Assembly (NCBI GenBank): GCA_003160265.1
Contig: PLQY01000063.1
Location: forward strand, 17,430-32,883
DNA from: Peptococcaceae bacterium
Lineage (GTDB): Bacteria > Bacillota > DSM-12270 > Thermacetogeniales > Thermacetogeniaceae
Length of the DNA stretch: 15,454 bases
Direction: 5' to 3'
The notes below the pieces were generated by a model. It ran no database searches and was not told where the DNA came from. It saw only the letters and a list, made by a program, of their open reading frames with translations. The position numbers and the translations under genes are program-made. Below, piece after piece: positions 6,623 to 12,068 of the stretch (position 1 is the stretch's first letter; every line of letters starts with the position of its first letter).

Positions 6623-7183
6623 GTGAACGAAACCTTAAAAACCATTCTGAACAGGAGAAGCTTCAGAGCGTACAAGCCGGAGCAGATCAAGGACGAAGAA
6701 CTACAGACGATATTGGATGCGGGCAGTTATGCCCCCAGCGGGGGAAACACCCAACCATGGCACTTTACCGTGATCCAGAAAAGCGACGTCTTGCAAAAAA
6801 TAAACGCGACCTGCAGGGAGGCCATGCTGAAATCTGGTAACAAGACCTTTGAGGAGAGGGCCAAAGCAGAAAACTTCAGTATATTTTACCATGCACCCAC
6901 GCTCATTGTAGTTTCCGGCGATGAGAAGGCCATCACACCGCAATATGATTGTGCCCTGGCGCTGGGAAACATGTTCCTCGCCGCAGAGTCCATCGGGGTT
7001 GGCTCCTGCTGGATTCATGCCCTGAGCATGTTATTGAATGCGGATGCAGGCAAGGCTCTTAGCAAAGAGTTGGACATACCTGAAGGTTACAAGGTACATG
7101 GTTCGGGCGCCTTCGGATACAAGACGACGGAGCATCCATCCCCGGCACCGAGAAAAGAAGGCGCCGTGACGATCATCAAATAA
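6623..7183 (+). CDS. Nitroreductase-family FMN oxidoreductase
   Basis: A 186-residue cytosolic protein of normal length for the family. FMN-binding features are RRSFRAY (11-17), APSGGNTQPWHF (37-48), the central GVGSCWIHAL segment and GSGAFGYK near the C-terminus. These enzymes use FMN and NAD(P)H to reduce nitro compounds, quinones, flavins or enones. The natural substrate here is unknown. The start is GTG at 6623, with AAAGGGTGA about 7 nt upstream. It is a single-gene unit between an extended -10 promoter and a hairpin-rich terminator region. The family is reliably identified, but a more precise function cannot be given. Confidence 0.95.
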   Translation: MNETLKTILNRRSFRAYKPEQIKDEELQTILDAGSYAPSGGNTQPWHFTVIQKSDVLQKINATCREAMLKSGNKTFEERAKAENFSIFYHAPTLIVVSGDEKAITPQYDCALALGNMFLAAESIGVGSCWIHALSMLLNADAGKALSKELDIPEGYKVHGSGAFGYKTTEHPSPAPRKEGAVTIIK

Positions 7184-7244
7184 TAGCGTAGCCCGCACCG
7201 GGACCCGCGCCATGGTCATTAGCCCCCCAGCGTACACAAAATAA

Positions 7245-7261
7245 AAGAATCTTTGATTCTT
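7245..7261. repeat. Short hairpin, first of a four-hairpin cluster
   Basis: Perfect 7-bp inverted repeat AAGAATC-TTT-GATTCTT. It shares its last two bases with the next, longer hairpin. No T-run follows on either strand. Confidence 0.5.
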
Positions 7262-7292
7262 AATACCTCGGGCTTTATGCCCGAGGTATTAA
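7260..7292. repeat. Perfect 14-bp hairpin downstream of the nitroreductase
   Basis: Arms TTAATACCTCGGGC (7260-7273) and GCCCGAGGTATTAA (7279-7292) with a 5-nt loop. The stem is as strong as a terminator but neither side has a proper T-run, so transcript stability, a dispersed palindromic repeat or a bidirectional weak terminator are all possible. It lies about 80 nt past the nitroreductase stop. Confidence 0.75.
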
Positions 7293-7317
7293 ACAAGGTA
7301 GATCTTTTGAAACTTTG

Positions 7318-7362
7318 TGCGGCATTCATCCTGACCCACAAGGGGTCAGGTATTCTGCCGCA
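7318..7362. repeat. Two-tier hairpin with a symmetric internal loop
   Basis: Outer stem TGCGGCA/TGCCGCA (7318-7324, 7356-7362), then a 5+5 nt internal loop, then inner stem CCTGACCC/GGGTCAGG (7330-7337, 7343-7350) closed by ACAAG. Such a two-tier shape is more like a structured RNA or palindromic element than an ordinary terminator. Confidence 0.65.
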
Positions 7363-7395
7363 GTCGTTATAAATACAGCTAATGTTGCATCAAGA

Positions 7396-7434
7396 GGCGG
7401 CTTCGGAACATACCATCCGGGCCGCCCTTTTTTA
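7396..7434 (+). terminator. Rho-independent terminator
   Basis: GGCGGC (7396-7401) pairs with GCCGCC (7421-7426), extended inward by CGG/CCGG pairing, and is followed by CTTTTTTAATT on the plus strand. This is the probable end of the nitroreductase transcript or of a separate RNA starting in the hairpin cluster. Confidence 0.8.
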
Positions 7435-7557
7435 ATTATATTTTGCTACAATAGAGTTGCACTCATGTTATAGCTCTTTATCATGTATAACCTCGCTTTG
7501 ATGTCCCCCCGCCAGGTGGGCATAATCAAAACAAGTTGGAGCAACAAAGGAGATACG

Positions 7558-8490
7558 ATGCGCCGGCCTTTCGATACAAAAACTACAGTTTCCCTGATCG
7601 TCACCCTTGTATTCTGGTCATCTGCTTACACCGGCATCAGGGTAGGGCTGCAAACCTTCAACCCTTTTCACCTGGCGTTATATCGATTCCTGGTGGCCTC
7701 GCTTGCCCTGGCCGTGTATGCCCTGATCACCAGGATGCGCCTTCCGGATCTCCGGGACATCCCCCTGATCATGCTGAGCGGCTGCATCGGAATCGCGGTC
7801 TACCATGCCGCTCTTAACTATGGAGAGATCGTGGTCACAGCCGGCGCCGCCAGCTTCCTGATCAGCCTGTCCCCCATCCTTACCACCCTTCTGGCGGCCG
7901 TATTCCTCGGGGAGCGTTTACAAAGCAACGCTTGGGTAGGCATGGTGATCAGTTTCTTGGGCACGACACTGATCGCCTTTGGCGAGAACCGGGGACTGCA
8001 TTTCAGTTCTGGAGCGTTGTTTGTCCTGCTGGCCACGCTCTCGATCAGCATCTTCTTTATTATCCAAAAACCGCTGCTCGCAAAATATAAGCCCTTCGAC
8101 CTCGCTACCTACTCGATCTGGGCCGGCACGCTGTGCCTGCTGGTCTTTCTGCCGGGTTTCTTCCAGGCCCTCGGCAAGGCCCCCCTGCAGGCCAACCTGA
8201 CGGTGATCTACCTGGGAATTTTTCCAGCCGCCCTGGCCTACGCTACCTGGGCGTTTTTCCTGTCCAAGATGCCGGCATCCCGGGCGGCAAGCTTTCTTTA
8301 CATCAATCCGCTCCTGTCAACCGTAATTGCCTTTATCTGGATCGGCGAGATCCCCAGCGTGCTCAGCCTGGCCGGAGGCATCATCGTCCTGGCCGGGTTG
8401 GTGCTGGTCAGCCGTGGAGGCATTGAGCAGAAAAGCCACACCCCCAAACCCGGGGCCAGGCCGATCAGATTGATTTCAGGTGGGCGATGA
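7558..8490 (+). CDS. EamA/DMT-superfamily permease
   Basis: A 310-residue membrane protein with about ten helices in two EamA repeats (about residues 10-140 and 150-285), the usual drug/metabolite transporter layout. Typical motifs include FWSSAYTGIRVGL near the N-terminus, the YHAALNYGE segment, and FLYINPLLSTVIAFIWIGEIPS in the second repeat. Proteins of this group export amino acids or other metabolites, but the substrate cannot be told. The start ATG at 7558 follows AAAGGAG with 5-6 nt spacing. An in-frame ATG at 7483 would add 25 polar residues and is less likely. The basic C-terminal tail (last 26 residues) is encoded partly over the 3' end of the convergent HAD phosphatase gene. Confidence 0.93.
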   Translation: MRRPFDTKTTVSLIVTLVFWSSAYTGIRVGLQTFNPFHLALYRFLVASLALAVYALITRMRLPDLRDIPLIMLSGCIGIAVYHAALNYGEIVVTAGAASFLISLSPILTTLLAAVFLGERLQSNAWVGMVISFLGTTLIAFGENRGLHFSSGALFVLLATLSISIFFIIQKPLLAKYKPFDLATYSIWAGTLCLLVFLPGFFQALGKAPLQANLTVIYLGIFPAALAYATWAFFLSKMPASRAASFLYINPLLSTVIAFIWIGEIPSVLSLAGGIIVLAGLVLVSRGGIEQKSHTPKPGARPIRLISGGR

Positions 8491-9094
8491 TGTCGCAGAA
8501 ACTGTCAAAGTATTGCGCCTCAATGCCCCGCTCCCGGCAGTACCGGTACAGGGCGCCCTTGGCGAAGACCAGGTCGGCATGACCGGCGGGACAGGTGTCG
8601 GAGTGGCCGTCGCCGATGTACACGGTCTGGCCTCCCGGTTCTCGCAACTCTTCCATCAGCCTGGTCTTGCAGGTGCCGCAGTCGCCGCAGTCCGGATTGA
8701 GGTGGGGGCACTCGATCTTGAAACCGCCGTCATACCCCATCCGGTTGGCATAGAAGGGCAGATCTATGCCATGTTTCTGAAATATGGTTCTGATGTTGAA
8801 GTCGTAGCCGTCGCTGAGCACGATCACCCGGTCGCCGCGCTCCCGGCAGGTCTCAAGGAAGGCGGGAAAGCAATCGTCGATCTCGACCCTATCCAGCAAC
8901 CGCCTGAGATCATCGAGATCGGCGTGAAACAGCTTGAAGGTTGCGTTGGCGCAAGCCTCTGTGGACAACTGCTTCTTTTCCCACAGTTCGTTAAGCACCT
9001 CCCAACCGGGGGTGGCAAACGCCTCCGCCATGGCGTTGCAGGTGTCGACTTTCGTGATGGTGCCGTCAAAATCGACAAAGAAGGTCCTGCTCAT
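8465..9094 (-). CDS. MtnX-like HAD-IB phosphatase, possible thiamine phosphate phosphatase
   Basis: A 209-residue cytosolic HAD phosphatase. Motif I is DFDGTIT (8-14) with nucleophile Asp 8 and acid/base Asp 10, motif II is LSDGYD (Ser 94) and motif IV is GDGHSD (161-166). A cysteine cluster, CPHLNPDCGDCGTCK (129-143), is typical of MtnX-like HADs and looks able to bind a metal; its Lys 143 may serve as motif III. MtnX proper works in methionine salvage, but no mtn genes are here. Instead the ATG overlaps the thiE stop by 4 nt, making this the last gene of a TPP-riboswitch-controlled thiD-thiM-thiE operon. I infer that it dephosphorylates TMP (the ThiE product) or another thiamine-pathway phosphate. 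Its 3' end overlaps the convergent EamA gene by 26 nt. Confidence 0.88.
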   Translation of the reverse strand: MSRTFFVDFDGTITKVDTCNAMAEAFATPGWEVLNELWEKKQLSTEACANATFKLFHADLDDLRRLLDRVEIDDCFPAFLETCRERGDRVIVLSDGYDFNIRTIFQKHGIDLPFYANRMGYDGGFKIECPHLNPDCGDCGTCKTRLMEELREPGGQTVYIGDGHSDTCPAGHADLVFAKGALYRYCRERGIEAQYFDSFCDIIAHLKSI

Positions 9095-9717
9095 GACTGT
9101 CTCCAGGCAGCGATCAGAGCGCCGGCCGCCCGCTTCAGATCCCGGCTGCCCATGATCGCCGAGATCACCGAGGCGCCATCAACGCCCGTCCTCTTCACGT
9201 CAAGGATATTGGCCTCCCCTAAGCCTCCGATCCCCACCACCGGGATGGCCACGCTCTGTTTGATCTGCCTCAGGCCATCGATGCCGATGGGGCTGCCGGC
9301 ATCCGCCTTGCTGCCGGTGGCGTAGACAGGGCCTGCGCCCAGGTAATCCGCCCCGTTCTGCTCTCCATAAATGGCCTCTTCAACCGTAGACACCGAATAG
9401 CCGAGAATCTTGCCCGGCCCCAGAATCCGGCGCGCTACAGCAACCGGCAGGTCATCCTGCCCCACGTGCAGTCCGCCGGCATCCGCCGCCAGGGCGATGT
9501 CGAGCCGGTCATCGATGATCAGCGGCACCTGATAGGCTGCCGCCAACTCCTTCATCCTCACCGCCAGTTGATAGAAATCCCGGCTGGAAGCAGTCTTTTC
9601 CCGGAGTTGCAGCATGGTCACGCCGCCCTTCAGGGCCTCCTCGACGGCCGTGAACAAATCCCTGTCTCCGAGGATACCGCGGTCGGTGACCAGGTAAAGG
9701 GTGTAATCTACAGCCAC
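9091..9717 (-). CDS. thiE: Thiamine-phosphate synthase ThiE
   Basis: A 208-residue TIM-barrel enzyme that joins HMP pyrophosphate and hydroxyethylthiazole phosphate to make thiamine monophosphate. Visible family motifs are YLVTDRG (8-14), LQLREK (36-41), IIDDRLDIA (67-75), GLHVGQDDLP (82-91) and GAGPVYATGSK (127-137), where pyrophosphate and thiazole phosphate bind. The start is GTG at 9717, inside the thiM end (10-nt overlap), so translation is coupled to thiM. The stop overlaps the start of the HAD phosphatase by 4 nt. Length is normal for the family. A TenI-like role is less likely because thiM and thiD lie next to it. Confidence 0.95.
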   Translation of the reverse strand: MAVDYTLYLVTDRGILGDRDLFTAVEEALKGGVTMLQLREKTASSRDFYQLAVRMKELAAAYQVPLIIDDRLDIALAADAGGLHVGQDDLPVAVARRILGPGKILGYSVSTVEEAIYGEQNGADYLGAGPVYATGSKADAGSPIGIDGLRQIKQSVAIPVVGIGGLGEANILDVKRTGVDGASVISAIMGSRDLKRAAGALIAAWRQS

Positions 9718-10508
9718 CCGACCAGCCCCCTTCTTCTGATCTCGCTTTCCGTGAGGAGGTAGATCGCATCGAACAGTTTGATCCTGAAGGTGCCGGGAAG
9801 CGCCCCTGCAGCCTCCGCTGCCGACTCTGCCGCCACTCCCATAGCCGCCAGTGCCGCCGCCGCCGAGATCACCCGGTCATCGGCCACTGCCACTGTCGCC
9901 GCTACCAGGGCGCCGGCCATGCATCCGGAGCCGGTGATCAGGGATAGCATGTCGCTGCCGTTGTCCACCAGGCAGGTCCTCCGGCCGTCGGTGATGATAT
10001 CGGTCTTGCCGGTCATGGCTACCACCGTCCGGTATTGCAGAGCCAGGCTCTGGCAGGCCTCGACCGCCCCCTCCCCGTCGTCCAGGGAGTCGACACCCCT
10101 CACCTTGCCGGCCCAGCCGGCCAGCGACTTGATCTCCCCGGCGTTCCCCTTGATCACGGAGATGCGGGCGTTGTCCAGCAGTTCGAGGGAGACCTCCTTT
10201 TTTCTGCTGATCGCCCCGCAGGCCACCGGGTCGAGCACGATCGGCCTACCGTACTCCGATGCTTTCCTTGCTGCCAGGACGGCGGCCCGGTGCTGCTCTT
10301 CCGTCAGCGTGCCCAGGTTGATATAGAGGGAGGAGATCACACCGGCAAACTCCTCCACCTCTTCAGCCGCCTCGCACATGGCCGGTGAGGCCCCGAAGCA
10401 GATCAGGATGTTGGCGCAGTCGTTGATGGTGACATAGTTGGTGATCGCCTGCACCAGAGGTGTCCTGGCTCTCACGTCTTTCAGGATTTGCACAATTTGT
10501 TCAAGCAT
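9708..10508 (-). CDS. thiM: Hydroxyethylthiazole kinase ThiM
   Basis: A 266-residue ribokinase-fold enzyme that phosphorylates 4-methyl-5-(2-hydroxyethyl)thiazole, a salvage step. Motifs include PLVQAITNYVTINDCAN (17-33), the AMTGKTD region (164-170) and the GSGCMAGA anion-hole/active-site motif (193-200) with Cys 196. Start ATG at 10508 has GAGGAGG 10 nt upstream. It follows thiD by 26 nt and overlaps thiE by 10 nt. Its presence, with no thiG/thiH/thiS here, means this operon supports uptake and recycling of the thiazole moiety rather than new synthesis, at least locally. Confidence 0.96.
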   Translation of the reverse strand: MLEQIVQILKDVRARTPLVQAITNYVTINDCANILICFGASPAMCEAAEEVEEFAGVISSLYINLGTLTEEQHRAAVLAARKASEYGRPIVLDPVACGAISRKKEVSLELLDNARISVIKGNAGEIKSLAGWAGKVRGVDSLDDGEGAVEACQSLALQYRTVVAMTGKTDIITDGRRTCLVDNGSDMLSLITGSGCMAGALVAATVAVADDRVISAAAALAAMGVAAESAAEAAGALPGTFRIKLFDAIYLLTESEIRRRGLVGWL

Positions 10509-10534
10509 GTCTCTAGTACCTCCTCAAAGACACC

Positions 10535-11341
10535 TCACTCACTGTAAACGCCCGCCTTCCGGTAAAGTTCGTAGAAATGCCCGATAGGGCCGGCTCCCCG
10601 GCCGATTTCCAGAGCATGCTCGATCGCCCCGGTGATGTATGCCTTGGCCATCCTGACCGCCTCCAGGAGCGGGCGACCTTCCGCCAGATACACGGCAATC
10701 GCCGAGGAGTAGGTACACCCCGTGCCGTGGGTGTTCTTGGTCTCGATCCGCTTTGAGGTCAGATAATGAAACTCCCTGCCGTCATACACCACGTCGACCG
10801 CATCCCCCTCCAGGTGACCGCCCTTGACGACCACGGCCCTGGCGCCCAGGGCGCAGATCTTCACGGCCGCCTGTTTCATCCGGTCAACAGAATCGACGGA
10901 GTCATGCGTGATCACCCCCGCCTCGAACAGGTTCGGGGTGACCACCGACGCCAGGGGAAACAGCACCCGGACCAGTTCGGCCTCTGCCTGCGGGTTCAGC
11001 AGATGGCAGCCGCTCTTGGAGACCATCACCGGGTCGACTACGATCTTGGCGGCGCCGTGATGGCTCAGGCGCTCGCCGATGGCCTCGATGATGTCGATGT
11101 TGGAGACCATGCCGATCTTGACGGCGTCGATCCGGATATCTTCAAAAAGTGAGTCGATCTGCTCCCTGACGATCTCCGCGTCCAACTCCCTGACGCCGGA
11201 TACCCCGCGGGTATTCTGGGCGGTCACCGCCGTGATCACGCTCATGCCGTAGGCGCCGAGAGCGCTGAAGGTTTTCAGGTCCGCCTGGATCCCGGCCCCA
11301 CCGCAGGAATCGGAGCCGGCTATGGTCAGCACATTTTTCAT
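10535..11341 (-). CDS. thiD: Hydroxymethylpyrimidine / phosphomethylpyrimidine kinase ThiD
   Basis: A 268-residue ribokinase-fold enzyme that phosphorylates HMP to HMP-P and then HMP-PP. It starts with the usual [20 protein letters not shown] segment (5-24), has the [11 protein letters not shown] motif (101-111) and the active-site NTHGTGC (203-209) with Cys 209. It is first in the operon and is preceded by a TPP riboswitch, so expression should fall when TPP is plentiful. Start ATG at 11341 follows GGAGGGGG with six nucleotides between. Length is normal for stand-alone ThiD; no ThiE or ThiN domain is fused. Confidence 0.96.
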   Translation of the reverse strand: MKNVLTIAGSDSCGGAGIQADLKTFSALGAYGMSVITAVTAQNTRGVSGVRELDAEIVREQIDSLFEDIRIDAVKIGMVSNIDIIEAIGERLSHHGAAKIVVDPVMVSKSGCHLLNPQAEAELVRVLFPLASVVTPNLFEAGVITHDSVDSVDRMKQAAVKICALGARAVVVKGGHLEGDAVDVVYDGREFHYLTSKRIETKNTHGTGCTYSSAIAVYLAEGRPLLEAVRMAKAYITGAIEHALEIGRGAGPIGHFYELYRKAGVYSE

Positions 11342-11408
11342 CTTGTTCCCCCTCCGGCAGCATCAGCAGCCATCAATCCCTTCGAATGTTTCTCATATAA
11401 TATCGAAA

Positions 11409-11426
11409 TATGTTTCCCGGAACATA
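11409..11426 (-). other. Third hairpin in the thi leader
   Basis: TATGTT and AACATA form a 6-bp stem with a 6-nt loop about 55 nt before the thiD ribosome binding site. It is too far from it to hide it directly. Confidence 0.35.
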
Positions 11427-11446
11427 CCCGCCCACTAAATAAATAG

Positions 11447-11469
11447 GCCTTTACCGGAAGGGTAAAGGC
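11447..11469 (-). terminator. Candidate riboswitch terminator hairpin
   Basis: On the minus strand GCCTTTACC-CTTCC-GGTAAAGGC is a perfect 9-bp stem with a 5-nt loop, followed by the U-rich CTATTTATTTAG. It lies about 50 nt after the TPP aptamer, where the expression platform is expected. The U-tract is interrupted, so termination may be partial. Confidence 0.5.
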
Positions 11470-11489
11470 GCAAGCGACGCTCATGGATC

Positions 11490-11512
11490 TGCTGATCATT
11501 AAATGATCAGCA
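11490..11512 (-). other. Hairpin directly after the TPP aptamer
   Basis: TGCTGATCAT and ATGATCAGCA form a perfect 10-bp stem with a 3-nt loop, starting 5 nt after the aptamer. No T-run follows. It may insulate the aptamer or take part in the switch with the next hairpin. Confidence 0.6.
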
Positions 11513-11516
11513 ATTC

Positions 11517-11606
11517 CGGATCCCTACGCTGGCATTACCCAGATCAGGTTCAGCGGGTCAGAACCGAGTTCTTTCTCAGCTGAAGCAAGTTCAGCTCCCC
11601 GTTTGC
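11517..11606 (-). promoter_or_regulatory. TPP riboswitch (THI element)
   Basis: The minus strand has the conserved core of the thiamine pyrophosphate aptamer: CGGGGAGC at the 5' side, CTGAGA (11579-11574), ACCC, then CCTGATCTGG and GTAATGCCAGCGTAGGGA at the 3' side (to about 11519). These are the invariant pyrimidine- and pyrophosphate-sensing parts. It precedes thiD-thiM-thiE on the same strand, as in other bacteria. TPP binding should reduce expression, most simply by allowing the downstream terminator hairpin to form. Confidence 0.95.
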
Positions 11607-11650
11607 AATATTCGGTTGTGATTCATCTGGAGTGACTGTGTATCTGCCTG

Positions 11651-11685
11651 CCTATACAATACATCTTAACATGCCAACTCCACAA
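11651..11685 (-). promoter_or_regulatory. Probable thi operon promoter region (boxes uncertain)
   Basis: The AT-rich stretch about 45-80 nt upstream of the riboswitch holds TTGGCA (11677-11672) and TATAGG (11656-11651) only 15 nt apart, or TTGTGG (11685-11680) and TATTGT (11661-11656) 18 nt apart. Neither pair is strong. Location relative to the aptamer is right for the promoter. Confidence 0.3.
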
Positions 11686-11715
11686 GTCTAATCATTTGCA
11701 GCCCCACCATCAAGG

Positions 11716-11844
11716 CTACCCCTTTTTCTTGGTGTTTCCCTTTAAAGAAATGCACATTGTCTCCAGCCTTGGACTCTTGTTTTTCAGCTCTGTTGGCTGG
11801 CAATACTTCAGGAGTGCAATCCTGGGACGTTTCTTCTTGGCCAT
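11716..11844 (-). CDS. Possible small basic protein, 42 residues, unknown function
   Basis: A minus-strand ORF with ATG at 11844 preceded by GAGGTGA about 8 nt upstream, ending in TAG at 11716. It begins MAKKKRPRIALLKYCQPTEL and ends GNTKKKG, with about a quarter of residues Lys or Arg and two cysteines. It is not a shadow of a larger gene and lies upstream of the thi promoter on the same strand. I do not recognise the family. It may be a real small nucleic-acid-binding peptide, the start of a decayed gene, or chance. Confidence 0.3.
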   Translation of the reverse strand: MAKKKRPRIALLKYCQPTELKNKSPRLETMCISLKGNTKKKG

Positions 11845-12068
11845 AAGATGTTCACCTCACTCTGATGGCTATCTTAACGAACAGCCAGACCGTCTATACT
11901 CCTCGCGGAATTGGATAGGGAAGAACTGTCAATCACCGGAGGCCTCCGGAATGTCACATGCGGGGAGTCCTTGACATAACATGAATACTGTCATCAACGA
12001 AGCCTGGTTCCGAGCTCGTTTTTTCCATCACGCGGAATTCATGCTATCAAAAAAACCTGAGAGATCTG
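11845..12068. other. Non-coding region upstream of the cysteine desulfurase-like gene
   Basis: About 220 nt without a supported gene. It contains a perfect 14-bp palindrome CCGGAGGCCTCCGG (11936-11949), a TTGACA (11971-11976) with no good -10 at the usual spacing but with a TGTCA 12 nt after it, and a plausible extended -10 element TGCTATCAA (12042-12050) with TTTCCA 17 nt upstream of its hexamer (12022-12027). The last is the best promoter candidate for the gene starting at 12069. Confidence 0.35.

Larger units (their letters stand above)
7184..7557. other. Intergenic region between nitroreductase and EamA genes
   Basis: About 370 nt with no protein gene that I can support. It holds the four hairpins listed separately and, after the terminator, a weak plus-strand promoter candidate TTGCTA (7443-7448) with TGTTAT 17 nt later (7466-7471). 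An open frame runs from an ATG at 7483 into the EamA gene, but the strong AAAGGAG site just before 7558 marks the real start. Confidence 0.5.

Noticed and set aside
7483..7557. An N-terminal 25-residue extension of the EamA permease from ATG at 7483
   Set aside because: The AAAGGAG site directly before ATG at 7558 and the family N-terminus favour the shorter protein.
8480..9325. A 281-codon plus-strand open frame antisense to the HAD and thiE genes
   Set aside because: It lies fully opposite two well-identified genes, has no ribosome binding site and no family-like motifs. GC-rich third positions create such antisense frames.
9778..10326. A 182-codon plus-strand open frame opposite thiM
   Set aside because: Low-complexity Ala/Ser-rich translation opposite a clear kinase gene; a shadow.
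11696..11974. A 92-codon plus-strand frame in the gap upstream of the desulfurase-like gene, possibly a transposase remnant
   Set aside because: No ribosome binding site and no recognisable transposase or intron-reverse-transcriptase motif; the resemblance was too vague to support.
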